From JBAXTE01 sp037130365 (GTDB lineage: Bacteria > Bacteroidota > Bacteroidia > Bacteroidales > WCHB1-69): DNA of 64,000 nucleotides. A program made the translations under genes and the position numbers. Below are positions 40,790-51,037 of the stretch, piece after piece; position 1 is the stretch's first letter; the number at the start of each line of letters is the position of its first letter. The notes beneath the pieces are model-generated. The model searched no databases. It worked only from the letters and a program-made list of their open reading frames with translations, and was not told where the DNA came from. The stretch is from assembly GCA_037130365.1 (NCBI GenBank), contig JBAXTE010000001.1, forward strand, positions 1 to 64,000. The letters run 5' to 3'.

Positions 40790-41578
40790 CTATTTTTTTG
40801 TACAAACAACTTGATTTTTAAACTTTAAATTAATGATGGCGTATTTACTCCATCCAGTCTGACTAAACGACTCCGTATATAAGGCTTTTAGCTTTGTAAT
40901 TTTTTTTTCAAGATTATCAATATTTCCAACCACGATTAGCTGCCCTCCCACTCTAGAAACTAATTCAAATTCTCCTTTATTGGTAACAAAAATCTGATCA
41001 ACTTGAGCGTCCATAAATGGGTCACTTTTTATTTTTTTTTCTAAAAACCATAATCTAAACAATACCGACCTATTTAATAATGAATCTTCAATTGAACTAT
41101 TTTCACTTTCCAGATTGCGCATACTGGAGTAATAATCGAAGATATCACCCGTTGCAATCGGGGTTCGTTGAGTGCCATGTTCAGAAATTGGCATCATTTG
41201 ACCCTTATCGGTAAGATAATACTGTTGCCCTTTGGCATTAAAGACTCTTAGAATTGGTTTCTTTTGTTTAATCTCCACATTCAGCTCTCCAGACAAACTT
41301 AAATTTGCTTGAGCTTCGCAAATAAATGGATTCGTTTGCAACATACTTTCAATAGATTGGACATTAATTTCTTTTAATCTCTGTCCAACTGGATCACCAA
41401 ACATCTTCACCAAATGAGCTTTAACCTCTTCTGGTGTAACAAAAACAGATGCACTATCATAATCAACAATAATATTTAATGCAGTACATTTTCTATACCC
41501 ATGGCCAATAATTGCAGCCAATACCACAAAAGTAGTCACTCCAGATATTAACAAGCGAATCACCCATTTTTTACTCAT
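40790..41578 (-). CDS. ftsQ: Cell division protein FtsQ
   Basis: A divisome protein with one N-terminal transmembrane helix (about 7-26), a POTRA-like domain beginning near 40 (VFVTPEEVKAHLVKMFGDP) and a beta domain to the end. It is 262 residues from the ATG at 41578 (MSKKWVIRLLISG), which overlaps the murC stop by 8 bp (translational coupling); a longer start at 41626 would extend the overlap without hydrophobic meaning. FtsQ is weakly conserved, so position between murC and ftsA is important evidence. Confidence 0.88.
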   Translation of the reverse strand: MSKKWVIRLLISGVTTFVVLAAIIGHGYRKCTALNIIVDYDSASVFVTPEEVKAHLVKMFGDPVGQRLKEINVQSIESMLQTNPFICEAQANLSLSGELNVEIKQKKPILRVFNAKGQQYYLTDKGQMMPISEHGTQRTPIATGDIFDYYSSMRNLESENSSIEDSLLNRSVLFRLWFLEKKIKSDPFMDAQVDQIFVTNKGEFELVSRVGGQLIVVGNIDNLEKKITKLKALYTESFSQTGWSKYAIINLKFKNQVVCTKK

Positions 41579-42947
41579 CGTTTTTAATATTAAAGTTCTG
41601 AATACACGCATTTTTAACTCCCTCAACTAATCGATCGATATCACCAGCACCCATTGTAACAATTAGCTCTGGATTTAAACTAATTAGTGTAGAATTTAAT
41701 TCAGATTTTTCGACTTGCCACTTCTTCTCCATTTTTACCTTTGATAATAGCCAAGCGCCAGTAATTCCGTCGATTGGTTCTTCACGAGCTGGATAAATAT
41801 CAAGTAAAATAAGATTATCGGCAAGTGCTAAACTATCGGCAAAATCATCAGCAAAATCACGGGTGCGAGAGAATAAATGGGGTTGAAAAACAGCCGTAAT
41901 CTTTCTATTAGGATACATTTTGCGAATAGAGGTTAAACAGGCAGTAATTTCTGCAGGATGATGAGCATAATCATCAATATAAATTAATTTATCACTAATT
42001 ATTATGGGTTCAAATCTACGATGTACACCGCAAAATGTTTTTAATCCCAATCGTAAATTTTCTATTGATATGCCTTGTTGTAATGCTAATGCAGAAGCAG
42101 CAACGGCGTTCTCAATATTATGTTCACCTCCAATTCCAAATTCAATATTTAAAATTGGACCTTGGGGAGTTGTTAAATCAAAAGAATAAACATTGTCTGT
42201 TAACGTAAAATTCGAAGCGTTAAAATCTGCTGTTGATGAATTTATTGCATAAGTAAAAACTGATTTTTGGAGATTAAAAGTGTCTTTAATTGATTCATTA
42301 ACCAAAAGAAATTGAGACACTTGATTTGAAAAATCCACGAATGAGTGTTTTAGTTCATCTTTATCGCCATAAATATCAAGATGATCAGCATCTACCGAAG
42401 TAATTACTGCATATTTTGGATGAAGAGTAAGAAATGAACGATCAAATTCATCGGCTTCTACAACAAATAAATCAGAATTATCTGCCAACAATAAATTTGT
42501 GTTATAATTAGCAGAAATACCACCAATAAATGCATTTACAGGCAGGTTTGCCGTTTTGAGCAAATGTGCAGTCAATGCTGTTGTAGATGTTTTACCGTGC
42601 GTACCAGCAATTGCGATGGTGTTTCTGTTATCTGTAATCAAACCCAATACTTCTGAACGTTTCATAACAGGAATCCCCCGAAGTAAAATCTCATTCAGTT
42701 CATTTAAATATTTAGGGACTGCTGGAGTAATCACACATAAATCAACTAAATCAGGCATTTTACTCAAATCATCTTCATAATGGATATTTATTCCTTCACT
42801 TTCTAATTCTTGAGTAAGTGGAGAAATCGTTTTATCATACCCAGCTACTTTCACGTTATTGTGATTAAAATAGCGAGCAATAGCACTCATCCCAATGCCA
42901 CCAATACCCATAAAATAGACAGATTTTAAGTAATTTAAATTTTCCAT
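41571..42947 (-). CDS. murC: UDP-N-acetylmuramate--L-alanine ligase
   Basis: MurC adds L-alanine to UDP-MurNAc. The 458-residue enzyme has YFMGIGGIGMSAIARYF near 11-27 (UDP-binding), IAGTHGKTSTTAL near 112-124 (ATP P-loop), VVEADEFDRSFL near 160-171 and IDDYAHHPAEITACL near 320-334. The catalytic domains are complete, in contrast to the truncated murD in the same operon. It shares one base with the murG stop (ATGA-type overlap). Confidence 0.96.
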   Translation of the reverse strand: MENLNYLKSVYFMGIGGIGMSAIARYFNHNNVKVAGYDKTISPLTQELESEGINIHYEDDLSKMPDLVDLCVITPAVPKYLNELNEILLRGIPVMKRSEVLGLITDNRNTIAIAGTHGKTSTTALTAHLLKTANLPVNAFIGGISANYNTNLLLADNSDLFVVEADEFDRSFLTLHPKYAVITSVDADHLDIYGDKDELKHSFVDFSNQVSQFLLVNESIKDTFNLQKSVFTYAINSSTADFNASNFTLTDNVYSFDLTTPQGPILNIEFGIGGEHNIENAVAASALALQQGISIENLRLGLKTFCGVHRRFEPIIISDKLIYIDDYAHHPAEITACLTSIRKMYPNRKITAVFQPHLFSRTRDFADDFADSLALADNLILLDIYPAREEPIDGITGAWLLSKVKMEKKWQVEKSELNSTLISLNPELIVTMGAGDIDRLVEGVKNACIQNFNIKNDE

Positions 42948-44062
42948 TAGAATTTAATCAATTTAACAATTTCATCAACAATTAGCTCATCTGAGTTTAG
43001 TTTTGATAATTTCCCAGCATTTTTACCAAGAGTATTCAATCGGTTTTCATCTTTAATTAATATGAGAGCTTCTTTACCCAAAATTGCAGGAGCATCCTTA
43101 TCAGTAATCAAAATTGCAGCATTTGCATCAGATAAAACTTTTGCATTTTTAGTTTGGTGATCTTCAGACACATTCGGAGAAGGAATTAATATTGATGGTT
43201 TACTCAATCCACATATTTCAGAAATTGAAAGTGCTCCAGCTCTTGAAATTACTAAGTCGGCCACACTATAAAGATAATCCATTCTTTTAACAAACGGCAT
43301 TACTTTTATACCAACCTCTTTAAGCTCAATAGATTTATCAAAAATACGATTATAGAAGTGATCTCCCGTTTGCCAAATTACTTGCACATCAGCCTCTTTA
43401 AAAAATTGTAATGAACCAAGCATACTTCTATTTATCGTTAATGAACCTAAACTGCCACCAATAACTGCAATCGTTTTTTTGCTAGGATCTATATTAAAAT
43501 AGTTATATGCAACTAATGATTTTGATGGCATTTGAAGAATATCGCTACGTACAGGATTTCCTGTATAGACAATTTTATCTTTCGGGAAAAACTTTTCCAT
43601 CCCTTGATAAGCAACACAAATTGTCTTTACTTTATGTGAAAGCAGTTTATTTGTGATTCCAGGAAATGAGTTTTGTTCCTGAATTAATGTAGGAATATTA
43701 AGGGATGCAGCCATTTTAAGAGTAGGTCCACTGGCATATCCACCCACCCCAACGACAACATCAGGATTAAAATTCTTCAAAATACGTTTTGCGTCCATCA
43801 AACTTTTTAATACTTTATATGGAAAAGTTAGATTTTTTAGAATATTCTTAAGCGTAAATTTTCGTTGCAAACCAGAAATTTTAATACCAACAATATTAAA
43901 CCCAGCCTCTGGAACGCGCTTCATCTCCATTCTTTTTTGTGCTCCCACAAAAAGGATGTCTATATCAGGAAAGCGAAGTTTTAAGGCATTAGCAATCGCC
44001 AATGCTGGAAAAATATGTCCCCCAGTTCCACCTCCACTAATTATTGCTTTAACTTTTTTCAT
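42947..44062 (-). CDS. murG: UDP-GlcNAc:lipid I N-acetylglucosaminyltransferase
   Basis: MurG makes lipid II at the cytoplasmic membrane face. It is 371 residues from the ATG at 44062 (MKKVKAIISGGGTGGHIFPAL); an upstream ATG at 44083 adds seven residues. It has the donor-site GGGTGGHIFPALA, the GVGGYASGP segment near 104-112, and VISRAGALSISEICGLSKPSILIPSP near 268-293. It overlaps ftsW by 14 bp and murC by 1 bp, so all are translationally coupled. Confidence 0.96.
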   Translation of the reverse strand: MKKVKAIISGGGTGGHIFPALAIANALKLRFPDIDILFVGAQKRMEMKRVPEAGFNIVGIKISGLQRKFTLKNILKNLTFPYKVLKSLMDAKRILKNFNPDVVVGVGGYASGPTLKMAASLNIPTLIQEQNSFPGITNKLLSHKVKTICVAYQGMEKFFPKDKIVYTGNPVRSDILQMPSKSLVAYNYFNIDPSKKTIAVIGGSLGSLTINRSMLGSLQFFKEADVQVIWQTGDHFYNRIFDKSIELKEVGIKVMPFVKRMDYLYSVADLVISRAGALSISEICGLSKPSILIPSPNVSEDHQTKNAKVLSDANAAILITDKDAPAILGKEALILIKDENRLNTLGKNAGKLSKLNSDELIVDEIVKLIKF

Positions 44063-45239
44063 TTTCAATATTTTTGTTTGCATTAGAATCCTTTGGATAC
44101 TCTAGCATTGATGGGTCCTCTTTATCCACCTCTTTACTAACACTTAATATAATCCCAAACGAAATACAAGTAAACCAAATTGAAGTCCCTCCCATACTCA
44201 CCAAAGGCAATGGCTGACCGGTAACAGGTAATAAGTTCACTGCTACCGACATATTGATGAGTGCTTGAAACACCAACATTAAACTCAACCCTAAAGCCAG
44301 AAAGGCGCCAAAGGTTCCGGGACTATTTGTTGCAATTCTCATTGCTCGATACAGCAATATCAGATAAGCAATCAGCACTAAAAAGCCACCAATTAAACCA
44401 TATTCTTCGATGATAATTGCATAAATAAAATCGCTATACGGATGAGGCAAAAAGTTACGTTGGTTGCTATTTCCTGGACCTTTACCCACTGGATAACCAG
44501 AAGCAATCGCTATTTTTGCTTGATTTGCTTGATAATTTGCATCCGAATCTGGATCTTTAAAATTTTCAATTCTCTTTTTCCAGGTTCCCAAACGCCCCTG
44601 ATCTGAAGAGTTCATTAAGATGACCAAGAATATTGCAAAAACCACAACAGCAACTCCAGACAACATTAAAATGTGCTTCATGCTTACTCGGCCAATAAAC
44701 ATCATAATTAAGCAAGTTAGAGTAAGGAGCATTGCTGTAGATAAATTTGCAGGCAAAATCAGCATTACAACAAGTGCAATAACTAATACAACAGGGACAA
44801 ATCCTTTTCTAAAATCTTTAATTTCATCTTGTTTGACAGCTAATATTCGAGCTAAAAAAATCACTAAAGCAAGTTTTGCTAAGTCAGAAGTTTGAAACGT
44901 AATGTTTAACAATGGAATTACAATCCATCTACTCGCATCGTTTAATTGAGAGCCAGAAAACAGCGTATAAAAAAGTAATGGAATTGATATTACTATTAAC
45001 AATCTCGATAAACGAGCATACATTGTATATTTTAAAAGATGAGTTACAAACATTAACCCCAGACCAGCAATAAGAATTACAAAGTGGCGCAACAAATAAT
45101 ACTCGGTATTTCCACCTTGCTTTTTATAAGCAAGAGCGCCTGTAGCACTATAAACTAGCAATATTGAGGCAACCGACAGAAATAATACGATAATCCATAT
45201 TACTTTGTCTCCCTTAATTTTACTCAAAATTTTGCTCAT
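44049..45239 (-). CDS. ftsW: SEDS peptidoglycan glycosyltransferase FtsW
   Basis: The septal lipid II polymerase that works with FtsI. The 396-residue protein has about ten transmembrane helices and SEDS hallmarks: GSQLNDASRWIVIP near 93-106, DLAKLALVIFLARIL near 118-132, GPGNSNQRNFLPHPYSDFIYAIIIEEYGLIG near 255-285 and LLPVTGQPLPLVSMGGTS near 338-355. Position between murD' and murG is the Bacteroidota norm. Confidence 0.95.
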   Translation of the reverse strand: MSKILSKIKGDKVIWIIVLFLSVASILLVYSATGALAYKKQGGNTEYYLLRHFVILIAGLGLMFVTHLLKYTMYARLSRLLIVISIPLLFYTLFSGSQLNDASRWIVIPLLNITFQTSDLAKLALVIFLARILAVKQDEIKDFRKGFVPVVLVIALVVMLILPANLSTAMLLTLTCLIMMFIGRVSMKHILMLSGVAVVVFAIFLVILMNSSDQGRLGTWKKRIENFKDPDSDANYQANQAKIAIASGYPVGKGPGNSNQRNFLPHPYSDFIYAIIIEEYGLIGGFLVLIAYLILLYRAMRIATNSPGTFGAFLALGLSLMLVFQALINMSVAVNLLPVTGQPLPLVSMGGTSIWFTCISFGIILSVSKEVDKEDPSMLEYPKDSNANKNIENEKS

Positions 45240-45262
45240 AATTATTTGATTTATTATTCCAA

Positions 45263-45808
45263 TTATAATTCAGCCACAGCTCTTTTAAATGCCTCACCCC
45301 TAGCTTCATAGTTTTCGTACATATCAAAGCTAGCACATGCTGGAGAGAGCAAAACAATATCGCCTTTGTTTGCCCGATAATATGCTCTCAACACTACCTC
45401 ATCCATAGATTCTGATTCTGAAATATCATCAATAATATCAGAAAATGCTTCAACAATCGTGTGTTTATCTTTACCTAGACAGATGATTGTTTTCACTTTT
45501 TCTTTCACAATATCGCGAAGTTGGCTAAAATCGGTATTAGTCTCGACACCTCCAACAATCCATATTACAGGACGATTCATAGACTCCAAACCAAACCATG
45601 TAGCATTTACTTTTGTCGCTTTTGAATCGTTAATAAAATCGATACCTCTTACTGTAGTTACAAATTCTAAACGATGAGCTTCATTGTTAAAATCGAATAG
45701 ACTTTCACGAATTCGATCTTTTCTAACATCCAACAACCGTGAATGTAAGGATGCTGCCAATGTTTTTTGACTTCTTGTTCCTTGTAATGCAATGCTTTCG
45801 ATACTCAT
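45263..45808 (-). pseudogene. murD: MurD remnant: C-terminal ligase domain only
   Basis: MurD (UDP-MurNAc-L-Ala--D-Glu ligase) is normally about 440-450 residues; this frame has only 181. It starts in the usual hinge stretch (IALQGTRSQKTLAAS, aligning with the ALQGxHNxxN region) and continues through HRLEFVTTVRGIDFINDSKAT near 46-66 to LLSPACASFDMYENYEARG near 153-171, matching domain 3 of MurD. The UDP-binding domain and the ATPase domain with GxxGKT are absent. Only 35 bp separate it from mraY and they contain a stop in frame. The loop normally GGVDKGND reads GGVETNTD. The open frame has a clean start and stop, so it may be expressed. A full murD must exist elsewhere if peptidoglycan is made. 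Confidence 0.8.
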
Positions 45809-45843
45809 AGTTTTGTAATTGAGATGTAATTAATATTAGGTAG

Positions 45844-47097
45844 TTATCTGATTTTTAAGGTAATTACAGTTAGTACAGCGAGAACTATTCCCACAATAAT
45901 AAATCGTTGAACAATTTTTGCTTCGTGATATCCCTTTTTTTGATAGTGATGATGTAGTGGCGACATTAAAAAAATTCGTCTTCCTTCTCCAAACTTTCTT
46001 TTGGTATATTTAAAATATGAAACTTGAAGAATTACAGATAAACTTTGTACGAAAAAGATTCCGCAAAGAATGGGAATGAGTAACTCTTTTCTGATAATGA
46101 TTGCAAATACGGCTATTATTCCTCCTAAAGTTAAGCTCCCAGTATCGCCCATAAATATTTGAGCCGGAAAGGTGTTGTACCAGAGAAACCCCATACAAGC
46201 CCCCACAAATGCACCTATAAAAATTACCAGCTCACCCGTATTTGGAATATACATAATGTTTAAATAATTTGCAAACACGGTATTACCAGACACATACGCT
46301 AATATCCCAAGAGTAATTCCAATAATTGCCGATGTTCCCGTGGCTAATCCATCAAGTCCATCTGTTAAATTTGCCCCATTAGAAACTGCAGTTATGATAA
46401 AAATCAAAATTGGAATAAACAACAAAAATGCCCATTTGCGATATCCTTCTCCAAGCCATTTAAGTCCATCAGCGTAGTCTAATTCATTGTTTTTTAAAAA
46501 TGGAATCGTTGTTTTTGTCGATTTTACAGACTCGGAAGAGTAAATCGCTGGTGAAGATTTATAACTTTCGACTTGAAACATATTTTCTGTTTGTACATAA
46601 TGTTGATTTACCGCTTTTTCTTTGATAACTACTTGAGGGTGAAAAAAGAGAATAAGCCCAACGACCAAACCTAATCCAACTTGACCAATAATTTTAAATT
46701 TTCCCGACAATCCTTTTTTATCCTTTTTAAACACCTTAATGTAGTCGTCGATAAAGCCAATAACACCGAGCCAAATGGTGGTAAGTAACATTATAATGAT
46801 ATAAATATTATTGAGTTTTGCGAACAATAACACAGGAATTACAATAGCAGATATTATGATAACACCGCCCATTGTGGGAGTTCCTTGTTTTTTTTCCTGA
46901 CCTTCGAGTCCTAAATTGCGAACAATTTCACCAACTTGCTTAAATTGAAGATATTGAATAATTTTTTTTCCAATTATCAGCGATATGATTAAGGAAATAA
47001 TAATTGCAGCTGCAGCTCTAAAAGAAATATATTGAAACAATCTTGCTCCAGGAAAATCAAATACTTTATCTAACCAATCAAATAAATAATACAACAT
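45844..47097 (-). CDS. mraY: Phospho-N-acetylmuramoyl-pentapeptide transferase
   Basis: MraY makes lipid I from UDP-MurNAc-pentapeptide and undecaprenyl phosphate. The 417-residue length with about ten membrane helices is normal for Bacteroidota, with a periplasmic insertion near 165-205. Motifs are KQGTPTMGGVIII near 71-83, FIDDYIKVFKKDKKGLSGK near 115-133, NGANLTDGLDGLATG near 240-254, and FMGDTGSLTLGG near 320-331. It lies 3 bp after murE. Confidence 0.96.
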   Translation of the reverse strand: MLYYLFDWLDKVFDFPGARLFQYISFRAAAAIIISLIISLIIGKKIIQYLQFKQVGEIVRNLGLEGQEKKQGTPTMGGVIIISAIVIPVLLFAKLNNIYIIIMLLTTIWLGVIGFIDDYIKVFKKDKKGLSGKFKIIGQVGLGLVVGLILFFHPQVVIKEKAVNQHYVQTENMFQVESYKSSPAIYSSESVKSTKTTIPFLKNNELDYADGLKWLGEGYRKWAFLLFIPILIFIITAVSNGANLTDGLDGLATGTSAIIGITLGILAYVSGNTVFANYLNIMYIPNTGELVIFIGAFVGACMGFLWYNTFPAQIFMGDTGSLTLGGIIAVFAIIIRKELLIPILCGIFFVQSLSVILQVSYFKYTKRKFGEGRRIFLMSPLHHHYQKKGYHEAKIVQRFIIVGIVLAVLTVITLKIR

Positions 47098-47100
47098 AAC

Positions 47101-48555
47101 TTATATATTTAAAAAATAAATCAATTCTTCTTTATCGTCAAAATGATTTTTTACACCATTTATTTCTTGATATTTTTCGTGACCTTTGCCTGCTACCAAA
47201 ATAACATCTCCGGATTGCGCCAAAATGCATGCTGTTTTAATGGCATCCTTTCGGCTCTCTATAGTTAGCACGTTTTTCATTTGCAAAAGGGTTAATCCAG
47301 CTTGCATTTGCTCTAATATCTTTTTTGGATCCTCTGTTCGAGGATTATCGGAAGTTAAAACCACCTGATTACTATTATCTGCAGCAATTTGAGCCATTTT
47401 TGGTCGCTTTAGTGCATCTCTATCACCACCACAACCAATTACTGTAATAATTTTTTCATTCCCGGTGCATACATCTTTAATGGTTTTCAATACATTTTCT
47501 AAGGCATCAGGAGTATGCGCATAATCCACTACAGCAACAATTCCGTGTGTGTTTCTAACATATTCAAAACGACCTTCTGCAGAACTAAGACCACTTAACG
47601 TTTGTAGTACATCATTACTTGGTATCCCTAGCAAACAAGCAGTTCCATATACGGCCATAATATTGTGGGCATTAAATTCTCCAACCAATTTAAACCAAAC
47701 AGGAATTAAATCAAATTGCAAGCAAAGACCTTCAAGGGTGTTTTCAATAATTTTACTACGAAAATCGGCCATTGAGCGAATGCTGTAATCATTTTTTTTA
47801 GCCTTTGTATTTTGGAGCATTACACTTCCATTTCGATCATCGGCATTGGTGAGCGCAAAAGCAGTAGCAGGAAGTTCGTCAAAAAATTGCTTTTTAGCTT
47901 TTAGATACCCATCAAATGTTTTATGATAATCAAGGTGATCGTGGGTAAGATTACTAAAAATTGCTCCAGCAAAAACCAACCCAGCAATTCTCTGTTGAAC
48001 TATAGCATGAGAGCTAACTTCCATAAATACAAATTCGCATCCTTCCATAACCATATCGTGAAGCAACTCATTTAATTGCACCGCATCAGGAGTTGTGTGA
48101 GAGGAAGGAATTATTTCCTCTGCAATTTTATTATGAACTGTAGAGAGCATTCCACATTTATAACCTAAGTTTGTGAAAAGCTTATGAAGCAAAGTTACAG
48201 TCGTGGTTTTTCCATTTGTACCTGTAATTCCAACTAATTTTAATTTTGAAGACGGTTCATCATAAAAGCATGAAGAAATGACACCCAATGCATTCGAAGA
48301 ATCTTCAACCAAAATATAAACAACCTCAACGTTTAAAACATCTGGCAAACATTCACAAACTACAGCTACGGCTCCTTTAGAAATAGCAGAAGCAATAAAT
48401 TGGTGACCGTCGGCATTTACTCCACGTTGAGCCACATACATCGCCCCATCAACAACCTTTCTGGAATCAAAAGCTATCGACAGTATGTCAACATCAGGAT
48501 TACCAACAACCTGAAGTGGTTTGCAGTTTTTAATAAGATTAATTACTCTTTTCAC
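47101..48555 (-). CDS. murE: UDP-MurNAc-tripeptide synthetase
   Basis: MurE adds the third amino acid of the peptidoglycan stem. The 484-residue enzyme has the ATP motif GITGTNGKTTTVTLL near 109-123, a HTTPDAVQLNELL substrate segment near 152-164, and the motif SDNPRTEDP near 405-413. DNPR specifies meso-diaminopimelate rather than lysine, so the wall is DAP-type. The start overlaps the ftsI end by 17 bp. No murF or ddl is in the window. Confidence 0.96.
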   Translation of the reverse strand: MKRVINLIKNCKPLQVVGNPDVDILSIAFDSRKVVDGAMYVAQRGVNADGHQFIASAISKGAVAVVCECLPDVLNVEVVYILVEDSSNALGVISSCFYDEPSSKLKLVGITGTNGKTTTVTLLHKLFTNLGYKCGMLSTVHNKIAEEIIPSSHTTPDAVQLNELLHDMVMEGCEFVFMEVSSHAIVQQRIAGLVFAGAIFSNLTHDHLDYHKTFDGYLKAKKQFFDELPATAFALTNADDRNGSVMLQNTKAKKNDYSIRSMADFRSKIIENTLEGLCLQFDLIPVWFKLVGEFNAHNIMAVYGTACLLGIPSNDVLQTLSGLSSAEGRFEYVRNTHGIVAVVDYAHTPDALENVLKTIKDVCTGNEKIITVIGCGGDRDALKRPKMAQIAADNSNQVVLTSDNPRTEDPKKILEQMQAGLTLLQMKNVLTIESRKDAIKTACILAQSGDVILVAGKGHEKYQEINGVKNHFDDKEELIYFLNI

Positions 48556-51034
48556 TTTTTTTCACTTTTTGTTCTTTCTTCGAACCCTTAGTTGCTTTTT
48601 TGTCTTTTAGTTTGGCAACTTTAGTCTTTTTCTTATCCGTGTTTTTTGGTTTGGTTGTGGAAGATGTTTTATTGTCCACACCTTTTTTCTTATCTTTATT
48701 TGTTACCTTTTTCTTATCCTTTACAACAGTATCAGTAATTACAACTTCGTTCGCTTGCTGTCTACCGACCATTTTATTGATGGAATCTTTAACCGCTTGA
48801 ACTACATTAATTGAATCCATACTTCTGGCCATTTCTGCAACTTTCATCACATCAGGCATTCCAAGACTCAATAAAATTACGGTTCCTTTTTTTGCAGGTG
48901 TATTGGCTTTTATCGATTGATTTAGGACCATTCCTTTTCCATTTACAGTTACAATGCAACCAATAGATTCGAGAAGATAAACCGCATCTCGAGCGCCCAT
49001 TCCGATAACATTTGGAACTTTCTGTTTATCTACAGCAACCGACTTCATCCGGATAGCATTACCAACAGTTTCTTCTGCTGACACCCACTCCGAATAAGAA
49101 TCCGCAGAAAGCGTATTAAAATTTACAGTTTGATATATCACTTTTAACTCTGATTGTTTTCCAAACTTTACGAGCGGTAAATTTTTATTACGAATTGAAT
49201 CAGGAACATCTTGTTTGATATCAATTTGACTAGAATACACTTTATCTGCAATTTCTTTAAATACAGGAGCGGCAATTTCTCCACCGTAAAAACCTTTTTG
49301 CTTTGGTTTATTTATTACAACAATGCAAGAATATTTTGGCTTATTTGCAGGGAAATAGCCCACAAATGATGCTTTATAATCAACATTTCTAACTTTATTT
49401 TTATCGTTTCCGTAGCTTCCACCACTCGCTATTTGAGCCGTACCTGTTTTTCCGGCAATACTATACATGGTGTTAAACAACTTTTTAGCAGTTCCATTTT
49501 TAACAACACCTTCGAGGCAGCATTTTGCTTTATCGATTGTTTTTTGAGAACAAATACGCTCAATAAGCACTATTGGATCATTTTTCTTGATTACTTCACC
49601 AGTATTTTTTACTTCTTTTACAAACTGAGGTTTCATCAATTTGCCATTATTAGCTACTGTATTATACATCAACAGAATATGAAGTGGTGTAACTTGAATT
49701 TCATACCCAATCGACATATAAGGAAGCGTGGTTGTATTCCAAGGATTTTTATTTTTTTGGTCTTTACGAGATTTCGGATCTTTTATAAACGGTATTCCCT
49801 CTCCTTGAATTTCAAGATTTAAATATTGACCAATACCCATTTTCTTTAGCAAATCAACATACACTTGCTCTCTACCTGCAAAAGCTCGAACAACCAGGTT
49901 TGAAATTCCAGCATTAGACGAAACTTCAAATGCTTTTTTAAACGACACATTCCCATATCCTTGTTCATGAGAATCTACCATTTCACGATCGCCATATTTT
50001 GCTTTTCCCGTCGGCACAATTGTGTTCGTGTCAAATTTACCATCCTCAAGAACTGCAAGCAATGAGGCCAATTTAAAAGTAGAACCAGGTTCAGCACTTT
50101 CCCAAATAGCATAATTCATATCTTCACCATAACTACCATCAGTGCGTCTTGTTAGGTTAGAAATAGCTTTGATAAAACCTGTTTCTACTTCCATCAAAAT
50201 CACACATCCGTGATCTGCTTTAGTAGAATCCAATTGTTTCATTAATGCATGAGTTGCAACACTCTGAAAATCAATATTAATTGAAGAATAAATATCTTTA
50301 CCATTTTGTGGATCTACTTGATCTTCTTCAGAAATTGGCATCCAAAATCCTCCACGAATTCGCTGCTCAATTCTTTTTCCATTAATTCCTTGTAAATACT
50401 GACTATATGCGCCTTCTAAACCGACGTAATAGCCTGTGTCGCGGCCACTTTTAGTCTTAATTTTTCGTTCGTAGCCTATAGTTCTCGATGCCAACAACTT
50501 GTATGGCATTTTACGAACGTCCTTTTTCTCGATAATTAATCCGCCTCTATTTTTTCCTAATTTAAATATAGGAAATTCTCTTATTCGTTTAAGAATTGTG
50601 TAGGAAACTTGATTTTGGTCGTTTCGTAAATCAGATCTACGAATTAGCGTATAACGATTTTTACTTTTATAATTATGAACCAAATAGGTTTTATAATAAG
50701 TATAAGAATTATCGACAAATAGTTTGGATAACTGAATAGCTAAAGCATCAACATATCGATTAAAAGTATCTTTATTTACCGCAACAGCATCCCAATAAAT
50801 ATCAAAAACGGGAACAGATGTTGCCAATAAACTTCCATCATCGGAATAAATATTTCCTCGAGATGCCTCTATTGGTCTTTCTCTTATAGTATTTTCTTCC
50901 GCCATTTGCCTATATTCGTCACCATTAATATACACAAGTGAAAAAATGCGTACAAAAATCACTATACCCACAATAAGTACGAGGACGTAAACCAAATAAG
51001 CACGAAATAAAATATCTTTTCTTACCGCTCCCAT
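48539..51034 (-). CDS. ftsI: Penicillin-binding protein FtsI (PBP3) with PASTA domain
   Basis: The septal transpeptidase, 831 residues. An N-terminal membrane helix (about 11-33) precedes the dimerisation domain and the transpeptidase domain with SxxK (STFKLASLL, Ser near 321), SxN (SSNAGISN near 376) and KTGTAQ near 545. A PASTA domain follows (VPNVIGMGARDAVYLLESIGC near 679-699). The last about 80 residues are a Lys/Thr/Ser-rich tail (KDKKKVTNKDKKKG, KKTKVAKLKDKKATKGSKKE) not usual in FtsI; its final codons overlap the murE start. It lies 3 bp after ftsL. Confidence 0.93.
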   Translation of the reverse strand: MGAVRKDILFRAYLVYVLVLIVGIVIFVRIFSLVYINGDEYRQMAEENTIRERPIEASRGNIYSDDGSLLATSVPVFDIYWDAVAVNKDTFNRYVDALAIQLSKLFVDNSYTYYKTYLVHNYKSKNRYTLIRRSDLRNDQNQVSYTILKRIREFPIFKLGKNRGGLIIEKKDVRKMPYKLLASRTIGYERKIKTKSGRDTGYYVGLEGAYSQYLQGINGKRIEQRIRGGFWMPISEEDQVDPQNGKDIYSSINIDFQSVATHALMKQLDSTKADHGCVILMEVETGFIKAISNLTRRTDGSYGEDMNYAIWESAEPGSTFKLASLLAVLEDGKFDTNTIVPTGKAKYGDREMVDSHEQGYGNVSFKKAFEVSSNAGISNLVVRAFAGREQVYVDLLKKMGIGQYLNLEIQGEGIPFIKDPKSRKDQKNKNPWNTTTLPYMSIGYEIQVTPLHILLMYNTVANNGKLMKPQFVKEVKNTGEVIKKNDPIVLIERICSQKTIDKAKCCLEGVVKNGTAKKLFNTMYSIAGKTGTAQIASGGSYGNDKNKVRNVDYKASFVGYFPANKPKYSCIVVINKPKQKGFYGGEIAAPVFKEIADKVYSSQIDIKQDVPDSIRNKNLPLVKFGKQSELKVIYQTVNFNTLSADSYSEWVSAEETVGNAIRMKSVAVDKQKVPNVIGMGARDAVYLLESIGCIVTVNGKGMVLNQSIKANTPAKKGTVILLSLGMPDVMKVAEMARSMDSINVVQAVKDSINKMVGRQQANEVVITDTVVKDKKKVTNKDKKKGVDNKTSSTTKPKNTDKKKTKVAKLKDKKATKGSKKEQKVKKSEKSN

Positions 51035-51037
51035 AGC

